Shown here: positions 34,519-44,183 of the stretch, in pieces
Position numbering within the stretch: the stretch's first letter is position 1
Layout of the letters: each line of letters starts with the position of its first letter
Source of the DNA: Sphaerotilus uruguayifluvii
GTDB lineage: Bacteria; Pseudomonadota; Gammaproteobacteria; Burkholderiales; Burkholderiaceae_C
NCBI RefSeq assembly: GCF_013294065.1
Contig: NZ_JABSNM010000009.1
Coordinates: 145,402-209,401 of the forward strand
DNA length: 64,000 nt
Direction: 5' to 3'
Translations under genes and position numbers: made by a program
Notes under the pieces: model-generated
What the model was told of the DNA's origin: nothing
Seen by the model: only the letters and a program-made list of their open reading frames with translations
Database searches by the model: none

Positions 34519-35724
34519 TCAGCCCAGCAGCGTCTGCGCGACGATGTTGCGCTGCACCTCGTTGCTGCCGCCGTAGATGGTGGTCTTGCGGTAGTTCAGG
34601 TAGGTCGAGGTCAGCGGGATGCAGTGCGCGTGCGCGGCGCCGCCCGGCCAGACGCCGCCCAGCGCCGCATCGCCCTGCCAGCCGGCCTCCATCGCCTCGA
34701 AGAGGAAAGGCAGGCTGTAGGGGCCGCCGGCGAGCATCATCAGCTCGGTGTAGCGCTGCTGGATCTCGCTGCCGCGGATCTTCAGCAGCCCGGCCACGTC
34801 CAGCGACTTCTTCCCCCCGCGCTCGGCCGACAGCACCCGCAGCACCATCATCTCCAGCGCGACGATGTCGACCTCCAGCAGCGCGATCTGGTCGCGAAAG
34901 CGCACGTCGTCCCACAGGCCTTCGGCACGGGCGATGCGCTTGAGGCGCTCGAGCTCGCGCTTGGCGCGGTTGACGTCGGCGATGTTGGTGCGCTCGTGCG
35001 CGAGCAGGTACTTGGCGCAGGTCCAGCCCTGGTTCTCCTCGCCGACGAGCTGGTCGGCCGGCACCTCGACATCGTCGAACCAGACCTCGTTGACCTCGTG
35101 CTCGCCGTCGAGCGTGAGGATGGGCCGCACCGTCACGCCGGGCGACTTCATGTCGATCAGCAGGAAGCTGATGCCGGTCTGCGGCTTGCCCTCCAGGGAG
35201 GTGCGCACCAGGCAGAAGATCCAGTCGCCGTGCTGGGCCAGCGTGGTCCAGGTCTTCTGGCCGTTGACGATGTAGCGGTCGCCGACGCGCTCGGCGCGGG
35301 TCTTCAGGCTGGCCAGGTCCGAGCCCGAGCCCGGCTCCGAGTAGCCCTGGCTCCACCAGACCTCGCCGCTGGCGATGCCGGGCAGGAAGCGGCGCTGCTG
35401 CTCGGGCGTGCCGAAGGCCATGATGACCGGCGCCACCATCACCGGTCCGAAGGGCACGACCCGCGGCGCGCCGGCCAGCGCGCATTCCTCCTCGAACAGG
35501 TGGCGCTGCACCGCGTTCCAGCCGGGCCCGCCGAATTCCTTCGGCCAGCCCCAGCCCAGCCAGCCCTTCGCGCCCAGGATGCGTGCCCAGCGCTGCAGGT
35601 CCTCGCGCGACAGCCTCAGCGCGCCGTGCACCTTGGCGGCGAGGTCGGCGGGCAGGTTCTGTGCGACCCAGTCGCGCACCTCGGCGCGGAAGGCGATGTC
35701 CTCGTCGGTGAAGGCCAGCTGCAT
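34519..35724 (-). CDS. Acyl-CoA dehydrogenase, large-subunit type
   Basis: This is a 401-residue FAD enzyme. It has the flavin-binding YSEPGSGSDLASLKT region, GQKTWTTLAQHGDW and the C-terminal GGSNEVQRNIVAQ. It resembles the PimC-type large subunit. The ATG at 35724 is preceded by AAGGAG and is preferred to longer in-frame starts. It is the first gene of a two-gene operon with the small-subunit gene. Confidence 0.87.
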   Translation of the reverse strand: MQLAFTDEDIAFRAEVRDWVAQNLPADLAAKVHGALRLSREDLQRWARILGAKGWLGWGWPKEFGGPGWNAVQRHLFEEECALAGAPRVVPFGPVMVAPVIMAFGTPEQQRRFLPGIASGEVWWSQGYSEPGSGSDLASLKTRAERVGDRYIVNGQKTWTTLAQHGDWIFCLVRTSLEGKPQTGISFLLIDMKSPGVTVRPILTLDGEHEVNEVWFDDVEVPADQLVGEENQGWTCAKYLLAHERTNIADVNRAKRELERLKRIARAEGLWDDVRFRDQIALLEVDIVALEMMVLRVLSAERGGKKSLDVAGLLKIRGSEIQQRYTELMMLAGGPYSLPFLFEAMEAGWQGDAALGGVWPGGAAHAHCIPLTSTYLNYRKTTIYGGSNEVQRNIVAQTLLG

Positions 35725-35927
35725 CGGCGTGCTCCTTGCGTCCTTGGCGAATCCGGTGCGGGCGCCTGGCGGGCCCGGCTGCGGCGCAGTGTAGGAAGCG
35801 CGTCCGCGCCGCTCTTGTCGCTGCCGGGACAGACCCGGGTTGATCCGGATCCGGGGGCCGGCGGGGGCGCTTTTCAAGTTCGCCGGCCCGAAGCCGATGC
35901 CACGGCCGGGTACCACGCGAGCCGACC

Positions 35928-36593
35928 ATGAAAAAGACCCTGACCTTTGTCCATCCCGAACGCCGCCGGCGCACCACCGTCCATGTCGGACCCGACCTGG
36001 TGCTGGTGCTCGGCGGCCTGGCCGCGGCGGTGGCCGAGCTGGGCGTGCAGCTCGATCCGGAGCTGCCGCGGCTGGGCTGGACGGTGCTGGTGCCGGCCAT
36101 CGCGCTGGCGCATGCGCGCCAGTGGCGTCACCTGCGCACCTGGCCGGTGCTGGCCTCGCTGCTGCTGGCGCTGATGTCCTCGGGCATGTCGATGCTGGTC
36201 ACCGGCTGGGTGCTCGACCGCTGGGTCGCGCGCCGCTACCGCGATGCCCGCTGGAAGGTGCGCGACACCGAGGGCGAGCTCGGCGAGTACTCGTCGCGCT
36301 TCCTGGCGGTCGACGAGCTGGGCTTTCGCGAGAGCGACATGATCGGCGGCGTGGTGCGCCGGCATCTGCGCGAAGGCCTGGAGGGCGTGGTGGTCGATGC
36401 GCCGCCGCGGCCCGCCGCGCCGGGGGCGGGCGAGCGCGACCGCGAGCGGCGCGGCCAGCGCCGGCGCCGTCACGGCGGGGGCGCCGGCCTGGCCGCGACC
36501 GACGTGGAGGCCACCGCGCCTTCGCTGCCCCAGCTGCTGGCCCGACCGGTCGGACCGGCCGAGCGCGCCGCCGAGACGGACACGCCGCGCTGA
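35928..36593 (+). CDS. Unrecognised small membrane protein
   Basis: This is a 221-residue protein with three hydrophobic segments between residues about 23 and 100 (LVLVLGGLAAAVAELGVQL, WTVLVPAIALAHA, VLASLLLALMSSGMSML). A soluble, Arg-rich C-terminal half follows (RERRGQRRRRHGG near residue 175). No domain is recognised. The ATG is preceded only by a weak ribosome site (GAGCCGACC). It is divergent from the acyl-CoA dehydrogenase genes and convergent with yajQ. Confidence 0.65.
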   Translation: MKKTLTFVHPERRRRTTVHVGPDLVLVLGGLAAAVAELGVQLDPELPRLGWTVLVPAIALAHARQWRHLRTWPVLASLLLALMSSGMSMLVTGWVLDRWVARRYRDARWKVRDTEGELGEYSSRFLAVDELGFRESDMIGGVVRRHLREGLEGVVVDAPPRPAAPGAGERDRERRGQRRRRHGGGAGLAATDVEATAPSLPQLLARPVGPAERAAETDTPR

Positions 36594-36626
36594 ACGCGGT
36601 CCCGGGCGGTGCGGCGGCCGCGCGCC

Positions 36627-37115
36627 TCAGTCGCGGAAGTTGTTGAAGCTCAGCGGCGCCTCGGTGACGGTCTTCTTCAGCAGCGCCATCGCGGCCTGCA
36701 GGTCGTCGCGCTTGGCGCCGCTGACGCGCACCGTGTCGCCCTGGATGCTGGCCTGGACCTTCATCTTGCTGTCCTTGATGGCCTTCTGGATCTTCTTGGC
36801 CAGATCGCTCTCGATGCCGGCCTTCACGGTCACCTTCTGCTTGAGCTTGTCGTGGCTCATCTTCTCGGGCGTGGCCGTCAGGTCGAGGAAGCGGATGTCG
36901 ACGCCCCGCTTGGCCATCTTGCCCAGCACGATGTCGGTGACGTTCTTCAGCTGAAGGTCGTTGTCGGCGAAGAGCGTGATCTCCTTGTCCTTCAGCTCGA
37001 CCTTGGCATCGCTGCCCTTGAAGTCGAAGCGGGTGCCGATTTCCTTGTTCGACTGGTCGACGGCGTTGCGCACCTCGACGAGATCGGGTTCGAGGACGGT
37101 GTCGAAGCTGGGCAT
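36627..37115 (-). CDS. yajQ: YajQ-family nucleotide-binding protein
   Basis: This is a 162-residue protein with the family start [22 protein letters not shown] and end [11 protein letters not shown]. YajQ relatives bind cyclic di-GMP in Xanthomonas and Pseudomonas and otherwise bind nucleic acids or translation factors. It is divergent from murB with a 62-bp gap. Further cyclic di-GMP genes (a GGDEF and a PilZ gene) lie at 49764 and 43815. Confidence 0.93.
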   Translation of the reverse strand: MPSFDTVLEPDLVEVRNAVDQSNKEIGTRFDFKGSDAKVELKDKEITLFADNDLQLKNVTDIVLGKMAKRGVDIRFLDLTATPEKMSHDKLKQKVTVKAGIESDLAKKIQKAIKDSKMKVQASIQGDTVRVSGAKRDDLQAAMALLKKTVTEAPLSFNNFRD

Positions 37116-37177
37116 GGCGGGTTCTCTTTCTGGACGACGGGCGTCGAAGGGGTTCGGAAACAGGGGAAAATTCTGCC

Positions 37178-38197
37178 ATGCGCATCGAAACCGCCGTCAA
37201 CCTGCGGGCCTGGAACACCTTCGGCCTGCCCGCCATCGCCCAGACGCTGATCCACATCGACGAGGAGGCCGACGTGCGCCGCGTGGTCGACCATCCCGTC
37301 CACGGCCGGGCGCCGAAGTTCGTGCTGGGCGGCGGCAGCAACATCGTGCTGGCGCGCGATGTCTCCGCGGTGGTGCTGAAGGTGGCCATCGGCGGCATCC
37401 GGCTGCTGGAGACCCGCGACGACGCCTTCATCGTCGAGGCGGGTGCGGGCGTGCCCTGGCATGAACTGGTTGCCTGGACCATCGACCAGGGCCTGCCGGG
37501 GCTGGAGAACCTGGCGCTGATTCCCGGCACGGTGGGGGCGGCGCCAGTGCAGAACATCGGCGCCTACGGGCTGGAGCTGCAGGACCGCTTCGAGTCGCTC
37601 GACGGCGTCGACCTGGTCACCGGCCGGGGCTTCACGCTCGACGGGCGGCTGTGCCGCTTCGGCTACCGCGACAGCGTCTTCAAGCACGAGCTGGCGGGGA
37701 AAAGCGTCATCACCCGGGTGCGCCTGCGCCTGCCGCGGCCGTGGCGCCCCGAGCTGGGCTATCTCGACCTGCAGCGCCGCATCGAGGAGACCGGCGTCAC
37801 CGCGCCCGACGCGCGCCAGATCTTCGACTGGGTCTGCCAGATCCGCCGCGCCAAGCTGCCCGACCCGGCGGTGATCGGCAACGCCGGCAGCTTCTTCAAG
37901 AACCCGGTGGTCACGCCCGAGCAGTGCCGCGACATCATCGCGCGCGATCCGCATGTGGTGCACTACCCGATGGACGACGGCAGCTTCAAGCTCGCCGCCG
38001 GCTGGCTGATCGACGCCTGCGGCTGGAAGGGCAAGACGGTGGGCGGCGCGGGCGTCTACGAGAAGCAGGCGCTGGTGCTGGTCAACCGCGGCGACGCCCG
38101 CGGCGCCGAGGTGATCACGCTGGCGCGCGCGATCCAGGAAAGCGTCTACGGCCGCTTCGGCATCCGCCTGGAGCCCGAGCCGGTGGTGGTGGGCTGA
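37178..38197 (+). CDS. murB: UDP-N-acetylmuramate dehydrogenase
   Basis: This is a 339-residue FAD enzyme that reduces UDP-GlcNAc-enolpyruvate to UDP-MurNAc in the cytoplasm. FAD-binding GGGSNIVL, the [15 protein letters not shown] segment and the catalytic Ser region [10 protein letters not shown] are visible. The length matches the type I MurB of E. coli. It is convergent with rlpA, 16 bp away. Confidence 0.96.
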   Translation: MRIETAVNLRAWNTFGLPAIAQTLIHIDEEADVRRVVDHPVHGRAPKFVLGGGSNIVLARDVSAVVLKVAIGGIRLLETRDDAFIVEAGAGVPWHELVAWTIDQGLPGLENLALIPGTVGAAPVQNIGAYGLELQDRFESLDGVDLVTGRGFTLDGRLCRFGYRDSVFKHELAGKSVITRVRLRLPRPWRPELGYLDLQRRIEETGVTAPDARQIFDWVCQIRRAKLPDPAVIGNAGSFFKNPVVTPEQCRDIIARDPHVVHYPMDDGSFKLAAGWLIDACGWKGKTVGGAGVYEKQALVLVNRGDARGAEVITLARAIQESVYGRFGIRLEPEPVVVG

Positions 38198-38213
38198 ACG
38201 CCGGGCGGGCGCG

Positions 38214-38837
38214 TCAGCGCTGCCAGCGGCCGCTGCGGATGTCGTCGTGCGTCAGCCGCTCCACCTCGACCGGCCCGACGCTGCCGGCCACGCCCAGCCG
38301 CACCGCAGCGCTCAGGGACAGGTCGATGATGCGGCCCGGGTGGAAGGGGCCGCGGTCGTTGACCCGCACGATCACCTCGCGGCCGTTGATCGGGTTGCGC
38401 ACCCGCGCGTAGCTGGGCAGCGGCATCGTCGGGTGCGCGGCGGTCATCGCGTACATGTCGTAGATCTCGCCGCTGGCGGTGGGCGCGCCGTGGAACTTGG
38501 TGCCGTACCAGGAGGCCAGGCCGCTTTCGCGCAGCGGCTCGTCGGCGGTCATCGGGACATATTGCTGGCCCATCACCTCGTAGGGCTTGTTCGGCCCGCC
38601 GCGGCGGATCGGCTCGACCCGGGGCTGTGCGTCGGGCACCTGGTTCAGGTCGAAGGGCCAGCTCGCCGGCGCGCCGTCGCGCTGGCCCGGATCGACCCGG
38701 CGCGGGCGCTGTCCGCCCTTCGGGGCCGTCGAGCAGCCCGCCACCAGCAGCGCGGCCGCGATCGCGGCGATCAGGAAGGCCGCCGTCCGGGGACGCGGCA
38801 GGGTCGGAACGTCGGGGCGGGCAGGGACGGTCGGCAT
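38214..38837 (-). CDS. rlpA: RlpA-type septal lipoprotein lacking a SPOR domain
   Basis: This is a 207-residue lipoprotein with lipobox LVAGC followed by STAP. A double-psi beta-barrel follows (GLASWYGTKFHGAPTASGE, then VRVNDRGPFHPGRIIDLS). RlpA family members cleave peptidoglycan strands lacking stem peptides or bind the septum. The C-terminal SPOR domain of E. coli-length RlpA is absent here: the protein stops right after the barrel. The ATG at 38837 has GAGGA upstream and is preferred to the in-frame start at 38942. Confidence 0.9.
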   Translation of the reverse strand: MPTVPARPDVPTLPRPRTAAFLIAAIAAALLVAGCSTAPKGGQRPRRVDPGQRDGAPASWPFDLNQVPDAQPRVEPIRRGGPNKPYEVMGQQYVPMTADEPLRESGLASWYGTKFHGAPTASGEIYDMYAMTAAHPTMPLPSYARVRNPINGREVIVRVNDRGPFHPGRIIDLSLSAAVRLGVAGSVGPVEVERLTHDDIRSGRWQR

Positions 38838-39293
38838 CGGATCCTCGGGGCCGGGCAGGGGTGGACGGCGAGCCCGATTGGTAGCACTGCGCCGTCCGCG
38901 GCATCGACCGGAAAAGCGGGGGGATCGGGCCCGCTGGCGCATCGCGGCCGCCCCCGCCTGCAGCGGCTTCCCCGGCCGACCCCTGATCCAGGGGATTCCC
39001 GTCGCGCGGGCGGTCCTCGCAGACCCGGGTCGATCTTTCCGGACGTGTCTAGTTCACGATGAAAATGGGGCCGTGAAGTAGCGCCGCGGCATATGCACAG
39101 CCATTATCGCGGGATTGTCCCGCGTTCGGGGGGTCAAGTCCGAATTGGCCATCTTTTCCATTCCGGGTCCGGCTAATCTGTCGACGTGGACAGGACGACA
39201 GCCCCCTCGGATGCCGGTCCGCACCGGCGGCTCCCTGGATCCGGGAGTGACAGTCCGGTCCATCACATCTCTTCATACCGGGAGTTTCCTATC
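38838..39293. other. Intergenic region upstream of the first PEP-CTERM gene
   Basis: These 456 bases separate rlpA from a PEP-CTERM gene. They contain a perfect 7-bp-stem hairpin at 39108-39124 (CGCGGGA-TTG-TCCCGCG). They also hold a block with TGGC near 39147 and GGCTAATCT at 39171-39179. The same GGCTAATCT lies at a similar distance before the second PEP-CTERM gene (40137-40145). No gene is seen here. Confidence 0.5.
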
Positions 39294-39896
39294 ATGCGCA
39301 AGACCCTGATCGCCCTGGCCGCCTCGCTGCTGGCTGCCACCGCCGCCCACGCCGCCACCAACCTGGTCGCCAACGGCACCTTCGACAACCCCGACCTGGC
39401 CACCGGCTCCTTCGAGCAGGTCAGCGTGCTGAACTTCAACGACCTGCAGTGGGGCCACTACTCCGGCGGCACCGGCGTGACCAAGCTGGTCGACGTCGGC
39501 GGCGAGCAGTTCGCCCAGATCGCCACCGGCGACATCATGTACGCCGGCTTCACCGCCGCCACTTCGGGCACCTACAACATCAGCTTCGACTACAACGGCA
39601 GCGGCCTCTGGGGCCTGTCCAGCGCCAGCTGGGCGCAGTCGGTCATCGGCTACTCGTTCGTGACCCCGCAGGCCGGCTGGACCACCCAGACCGCGACCGC
39701 CTCGCTGGTCGCCGGCGAGTCGTACAAGATCTACTTCGGCGGCATGGTCACCCCGCCGGCCTTCTACCCGACGCTGAACATCGACAACGTGTCGGTCGCC
39801 GCCGCGGTGCCGGAACCCGAGACCTACGCGATGATGCTGGCCGGCCTGGGCGCGATCGGCCTGATGAGCCGCCGCCGCATGCACAAGCAGGGCTGA
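39294..39896 (+). CDS. PEP-CTERM sorting-signal protein 1
   Basis: This is a 200-residue exported protein. A signal peptide ends at AHA (about residue 20). The mature part is a beta-rich domain (NLVANGTFDNPDLATGSF, then paired strands) that distantly resembles DUF642 or carbohydrate-binding folds. The last 29 residues are a PEP-CTERM signal: VPEPETYAMMLAG, a hydrophobic stretch, then SRRR. Such tails are cut by an exosortase, not encoded in this window, which usually serves exopolysaccharide-producing bacteria. GGGAG precedes the ATG. A tandem paralogue follows at 40251. Confidence 0.88.
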   Translation: MRKTLIALAASLLAATAAHAATNLVANGTFDNPDLATGSFEQVSVLNFNDLQWGHYSGGTGVTKLVDVGGEQFAQIATGDIMYAGFTAATSGTYNISFDYNGSGLWGLSSASWAQSVIGYSFVTPQAGWTTQTATASLVAGESYKIYFGGMVTPPAFYPTLNIDNVSVAAAVPEPETYAMMLAGLGAIGLMSRRRMHKQG

Positions 39897-39937
39897 TCCT
39901 CGGCGCATCCCGGGCGGCCGATCCGGCCGCCCTCCCG

Positions 39938-39974
39938 AACCCCTCCGGACCCCCGTCCGGGGGGGTTTGCTTTT
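39938..39974 (+). terminator. Rho-independent terminator after PEP-CTERM gene 1
   Basis: A strong stem (AACCCC-TCCGGAC paired with GTCCGG-GGGGTT) is followed by TTTGCTTTT. It lies 41 bp after the stop at 39896 and separates the two PEP-CTERM genes, so each needs its own promoter. The rest of the 354-base gap (39897-40250) holds only the upstream region of gene 2, with GGCTAATCT at 40137-40145. Confidence 0.8.
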
Positions 39975-40250
39975 CACGGCATCTGTCGATGAAGAGCCGG
40001 AAACTGGTCGGAGATATTTTTCGGAAAATATTCCATAAAAACTCATCCCGCAAATGCGGTGCGCCGTCAGTGAATATCCAGGCCCCTTGTTCAAGGGTCG
40101 CTGCCGATTCGAGGGGGAGAAATGGCGATCCTGCCGGGCTAATCTTCGTCTGCGGTCCGGGACAGGGCCCTAGACTGCAACAGGTTCCTCCTCGGCGATC
40201 GATCGGGGTTTCCTTCGTCCATCAATCCACCCTTGACGGGAGTATTTCTC

Positions 40251-40868
40251 ATGCGCAAGTCCATTCTTTCCGCTGCCGTTGCCATGCTGATGGCAGGCGC
40301 CGCCGTCGGCGCCCAGGCCCAGTCGCTGGTCAGCAACGGCGACTTCGAGCTGTCGAACGTGGCCACCGGCGCCGCCGAGACCTTCGCCAACATCTCGGCC
40401 ACCCAGGGCTGGGGCAATCTGCAGTGGGGCTCGTACTCCAACAGCTCGGCGATCGTCGACACCGCCGGCAACCAGGCGGCCCGCGTCTCGCTGGGTGACG
40501 TGATCTGGACGGCCTTCCAGGCCCCGACGGCCGGCGCCTACACGCTGAGCTTCGACACCGTCGGCGACGGCTTCTACGCGGTCTACGACGCGAGCACCAG
40601 CTCGATGGTGAGCGGCAGCTTCCTGCAGAACAGCTCGCTGGCCAGCGTGTCCACCAGCGTCTCGCTGAACAGCACCGACATCTACCGCATCTACTTCGGC
40701 GCCATGGTGCTGCCGCCGTCGTTCAACAGCACGCTGACCATCGACAACGTCGCGGTCACCGCCGCGGTGCCGGAACCCGAGACCTACGCGATGATGCTCG
40801 CCGGCCTGGGCGCGATCGGCCTGATGAGCCGCCGCCGCCTGAATGGCAACGGCAAGCGCGCCGCCTGA
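40251..40868 (+). CDS. PEP-CTERM sorting-signal protein 2
   Basis: This is a 205-residue paralogue of the gene at 39294. A signal peptide ends at AQAQ (about residue 23). A beta-rich domain follows with the same NGDFELSNVATG opening, YRIYFGAMVLPPSFNSTLTID and a PEP-CTERM tail at about 173-205. The body has diverged, but 79 of 80 bases around the sorting signal (40759-40838) equal those of gene 1. The ATG at 40251 follows GGGAG and was chosen over an in-frame ATG 18 bp upstream. Confidence 0.88.
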   Translation: MRKSILSAAVAMLMAGAAVGAQAQSLVSNGDFELSNVATGAAETFANISATQGWGNLQWGSYSNSSAIVDTAGNQAARVSLGDVIWTAFQAPTAGAYTLSFDTVGDGFYAVYDASTSSMVSGSFLQNSSLASVSTSVSLNSTDIYRIYFGAMVLPPSFNSTLTIDNVAVTAAVPEPETYAMMLAGLGAIGLMSRRRLNGNGKRAA

Positions 40869-40925
40869 TCCACGGCCGCTCCTGCGCACGCGGTCCGCGT
40901 GCGTCTTTCCCTGGTATGAATTGAC

Positions 40926-40951
40926 AGGCGCCTGCGCAGGGCGCCTTTTTT
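40926..40951 (+). terminator. Rho-independent terminator after PEP-CTERM gene 2
   Basis: The stem AGGCGCC paired with GGCGCCT (6-nt loop) is followed by a run of six T. It stops the plus-strand transcript. It abuts the stop codon of the convergent xth gene (40951). Confidence 0.85.
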
Positions 40952-41721
40952 CATTCCAGGTCGACCCAGACGGGTGCGTGGTCGCTGGGCCGCTCGTTGC
41001 GGCGCGGGCCGCGGTCGATGGCGCAGGCGGTGGCGCGCCCGGCCAGCGGCGCGCTCAGCAGGATGTGGTCGATGCGCAGGCCCTGGTTGCGGCGGAAGGC
41101 GAGGTTGCGGTAGTCCCACCAGCTCCAGCTGCGCTCGGGCTGCTCGAAGCGCCGGAAGGCGTCGTCCAGGCCCAGGCCGACCAGCGCGCGGAAGGCGGCG
41201 CGCTCCTCGTCGGTGCAGTGGATCTGGCCGGCCCAGGCGACCGGGTCGTGCACGTCGCGGTCCTCCGGCGCGATGTTGAAGTCCCCCATCAGCGCCAGCG
41301 CCGGGTGCGCGGCCAGCTCCTGCGCCAGCCAGCGCTGCAGCGCCGCGAGCCAGTCCAGCTTGTAGGCGAACTTCTCCGAGTCCGGCGCCTGGCCGTTGGG
41401 GAAGTAGGCGCCGACGATGCGGGTGCCGGCCACCGTCGCGGCAATGACGCGCGCCTGCGGGTCGTCGAAGCCGGGAATGTTGCGCACCACGTCGCCGATC
41501 TCCAGCGGCTCGCGCGCCAGCAGCGCCACGCCGTTGTAGGTCTTCTGGCCGAACCAGGCGCAGGCATAGCCGGCGGCGCGCAGTGCGTCGGCCGGAAACC
41601 TGTCGTCGGTCAGCTTGGTTTCCTGCAGCACGACGACGTCGGGCGTGGTCGCGGCGAGCCAGTCGAGCAGCTGGGGCAGCCGCACCGACAGCGAATTGAC
41701 ATTCCAGGTGGCGAGTCTCAT
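40951..41721 (-). CDS. xthA: Exodeoxyribonuclease III
   Basis: This is a 256-residue AP endonuclease/3'-5' exonuclease of the ExoIII/APE1 fold. It opens [22 protein letters not shown] and has the metal-binding Glu in [19 protein letters not shown] and the catalytic DH in [14 protein letters not shown]. It acts in base-excision repair. It is convergent with the PEP-CTERM gene and divergent from nnrU. Confidence 0.95.
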   Translation of the reverse strand: MRLATWNVNSLSVRLPQLLDWLAATTPDVVVLQETKLTDDRFPADALRAAGYACAWFGQKTYNGVALLAREPLEIGDVVRNIPGFDDPQARVIAATVAGTRIVGAYFPNGQAPDSEKFAYKLDWLAALQRWLAQELAAHPALALMGDFNIAPEDRDVHDPVAWAGQIHCTDEERAAFRALVGLGLDDAFRRFEQPERSWSWWDYRNLAFRRNQGLRIDHILLSAPLAGRATACAIDRGPRRNERPSDHAPVWVDLE

Positions 41722-41804
41722 GCCGGCATGATGCCGCAGCCGGTGTGGCCTGGCCGCGGCTTTGTCAGATACTTCACGCCAGGCTGACGAGGAGACACGA
41801 GGAC

Positions 41805-42383
41805 ATGGCGGTGCTGATCGCGGGCTTGCTGCTGTTCCTGGGCATGCATTCGACCCGGGTGCTGGCCGAGGGCTGGCGCGCCGACCGGATCGACCGGCAC
41901 GGTGTGCTGGCCTGGCGGGTGGCGCATTCGCTGCTGTCGCTGCTCGGGCTCGGGCTGCTGGCCTGGGGCTACACGCTGGCGCGGCTCGATCCGCTGCCGC
42001 TGTGGCGGCCGCCGGCGGCCATGCGCCACATCACCGCGCTGCTGATGCTGCCGGCCTTCGTGCTGCTGGCCTCGACCTGGGTGCCGGGATCGCGGCTGAA
42101 GGCGGCGGTGCGCCATCCGATGCTTCTCGGCGTCAAGACCTGGGCGCTGGCGCACCTGCTGGCCAACGGCACGCTGGCGGACCTGATGCTGTTCGGCGGT
42201 TTCCTGGCCTGGGCGGTGGCCGCCTTCCGCGCGGCGCGTCGGCGCGACCGCGCGCTGGGCGATCCGCCGCTGCCGCTGCATTCGGGGCGCGACGTGATCA
42301 CCTCGCTGGCGGGCATCTTCGCGTGGATCGTCTTCGCGCTGTGGCTGCACGGGCCGCTGATCGGCGTGCGCCCCTTCGGCTGA
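41805..42383 (+). CDS. nnrU: NnrU-family membrane protein
   Basis: This is a 192-residue membrane protein with about five hydrophobic segments. It has the family features [17 protein letters not shown] near the start, [27 protein letters not shown] in the middle and DVITSLAG near the end. NnrU relatives are linked to nitrite/nitric oxide reduction or to carotenoid 15-cis-zeta isomerase. The exact role here is unknown because no denitrification gene is adjacent. The ATG at 41805 follows a GAGGA site and is preferred to an in-frame start at 41745. Confidence 0.85.
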   Translation: MAVLIAGLLLFLGMHSTRVLAEGWRADRIDRHGVLAWRVAHSLLSLLGLGLLAWGYTLARLDPLPLWRPPAAMRHITALLMLPAFVLLASTWVPGSRLKAAVRHPMLLGVKTWALAHLLANGTLADLMLFGGFLAWAVAAFRAARRRDRALGDPPLPLHSGRDVITSLAGIFAWIVFALWLHGPLIGVRPFG

Positions 42384-42389
42384 GCCGGC

Positions 42390-42905
42390 TCAGCCGCGCT
42401 GGCGCCGCCAGGTGACGAAGTCGAAGGCCGGGCCGCCCGGCTGCGGCGCGCCGGCCTGGCGCGCCACCTCGACGAAGCCGGCGTCGCGCCATTCCGGAAA
42501 GAAGGTGTCGCCGTCGAGCTCGGCGTCGATCTCGGTGAGCACCAGCTCGTCGGCCTGCGCCAGCGCCTGCGCGTAGAGCTGGCCGCCGCCGATGACGAAG
42601 ACCTTCGGCGTCTCGGCCAGCATCGCCAGCGCCTCGTCCAGGCCGTGCGCGACCTCGGCGCCGGCGTCGCTCCAGCCGCTCTGGCGCGTCACGACGACAT
42701 TGCGCCGGCCGGGCAGCGGCCGGAAGCGCGCCGGCAGCGATTCCCAGGTGCGCCGGCCCATGACGACCGGGCAGCCCATCGTGGCGGTGCGGAAGTGGCG
42801 CGCGTCGGCCGGATCGTGCCAGACCAGCTCGTTGCCGCGGCCGATGACGCGGTTGCGCGTGACCGCGGCGATCAGCGCGACGATCGGACGGGCCGGGCCG
42901 CTCAT
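42390..42905 (-). CDS. folA: Dihydrofolate reductase
   Basis: This is a 171-residue enzyme that reduces dihydrofolate with NADPH. It has [20 protein letters not shown], the [10 protein letters not shown] helix and [13 protein letters not shown]. Position 27 is the expected acidic Asp region (DPADARHF). It follows thyA with a 4-bp overlap, the usual pairing, since ThyA makes the dihydrofolate that FolA recycles. Confidence 0.95.
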   Translation of the reverse strand: MSGPARPIVALIAAVTRNRVIGRGNELVWHDPADARHFRTATMGCPVVMGRRTWESLPARFRPLPGRRNVVVTRQSGWSDAGAEVAHGLDEALAMLAETPKVFVIGGGQLYAQALAQADELVLTEIDAELDGDTFFPEWRDAGFVEVARQAGAPQPGGPAFDFVTWRRQRG

Positions 42906-43726
42906 ACCGCCACCGGCGCCTTGATCGCCGGGTGGTGGCGGTAGTCGACGATCTCGAAGTCGGCCAGTTCGTAGTCGAGGATCGACGCCGGGCGGCGCGC
43001 CAGCCTGAGCGTGGGGAATGACATCGGCTCGCGCGAGAGCTGCTCGGCCACCTGCGCGACGTGGTTGCTGTAGATGTGGCAGTCGCCGCCGGTCCAGATG
43101 AAGTCGCCCACCTCCAGGTCGCACTGCTGCGCCACCATGTGCGTCAGCAGCGCGTAGCTGGCGATGTTGAAGGGCACGCCCAGGAACAGGTCGGCCGAGC
43201 GCTGGTAGAGCTGGCAGCTCAGGCGGCCCTCGGCGACGTAGAACTGGAACAGCGCGTGGCAGGGCATCAGCGCCATGCGGTCGAGATCGGCGACGTTCCA
43301 GGCGCTGACCAGGATGCGGCGCGAGTCCGGATTGCTGCGCAGCTGCTCGACGACCTGGGCGATCTGGTCGATGTGGCGGCCGTCCGGCGTCGGCCACGAG
43401 CGCCACTGCACGCCGTAGACGGGGCCGAGGTCGCCGCTGTCGTCGGCCCATTCGTCCCAGATGGTGCAGCCGCGTTCCTGCAGCCACTTGACGTTCGAGT
43501 CGCCGCGCAGGAACCACAGCAGCTCCAGCGCCACCGAGCGGAAATGCACCTTCTTCGTCGTGATCAGCGGGAAGCCCTCGCGCAGGTCGAAGCGCATCTG
43601 GTGGCCGAAGACGCTCAGGGTGCCGGTGCCGGTGCGGTCGGACTTGGGCGTGCCGTGCTGCTGCACATGGCGCAGGAAGTCCTCGTACGGAGTGCGGACA
43701 GGGCGGGAATCGGTGGGCGGGCTCAT
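42902..43726 (-). CDS. thyA: Thymidylate synthase
   Basis: This is a 274-residue enzyme that methylates dUMP to dTMP. It has the catalytic Cys in [12 protein letters not shown], the [23 protein letters not shown] signature and the C-terminal KAPVAV. Length and sequence match the E. coli type. It is co-transcribed with folA. Confidence 0.96.
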   Translation of the reverse strand: MSPPTDSRPVRTPYEDFLRHVQQHGTPKSDRTGTGTLSVFGHQMRFDLREGFPLITTKKVHFRSVALELLWFLRGDSNVKWLQERGCTIWDEWADDSGDLGPVYGVQWRSWPTPDGRHIDQIAQVVEQLRSNPDSRRILVSAWNVADLDRMALMPCHALFQFYVAEGRLSCQLYQRSADLFLGVPFNIASYALLTHMVAQQCDLEVGDFIWTGGDCHIYSNHVAQVAEQLSREPMSFPTLRLARRPASILDYELADFEIVDYRHHPAIKAPVAV

Positions 43727-43814
43727 CGGCGGCAGGGGCAGGACAGCGGACAGGGAAAGGCCCGCGATTCTGTCATGCGCCGGCCCGGTCGGCCGGCCCG
43801 CGCTCCGGCCGCCT

Positions 43815-44183
43815 TCAGTCCTGGAAGCTCAGGCGCCGGATCCAGGCCTGCAGCAGGTCGCGCGCCGCCGGCTGCAGGTTGACCCATTTGCCGCCGACGC
43901 GGAAGTCGTGGTTGTTCAGCACCACATAGGCCATGTGGACCTGCACCGGCACGCCCATCACCCGAGCCAGGTTGTCCGGGTCAGGCACGCCCATCACCAC
44001 GTTCATGACCGTGTTGCCTTGAACGGGCACATCGCTGAGCATGCCCACGCCGCTCTGCGAGATGTCCTGCACCCGCACCTCGATCACCTGCCCGTCGGGC
44101 AGGGTCATCCGGGCGCGCCAGTTGACCTGGTAGCGCGGCTCCTTGCGGTCGTCGATCGATCCTCGCTGGGTGGGTGTCGTCAT
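43815..44183 (-). CDS. PilZ-domain protein
   Basis: This is a 122-residue, single-domain protein. It has the cyclic di-GMP-binding [14 protein letters not shown] (the RxxxR motif) and the DISQSGVGM motif about 25 residues later, so it should bind cyclic di-GMP. The ATG at 44183 overlaps the stop of the ABC exporter by 4 bp. Co-translation suggests it acts on or with that exporter. This is inference from gene order only. Confidence 0.9.
   Translation of the reverse strand: MTTPTQRGSIDDRKEPRYQVNWRARMTLPDGQVIEVRVQDISQSGVGMLSDVPVQGNTVMNVVMGVPDPDNLARVMGVPVQVHMAYVVLNNHDFRVGGKWVNLQPAARDLLQAWIRRLSFQD

Noticed and set aside
39147..39179. Sigma-54 promoter before the PEP-CTERM genes
   Set aside because: PEP-CTERM genes can be sigma-54-dependent, but neither upstream region has GG-N10-GC at the aligned block.
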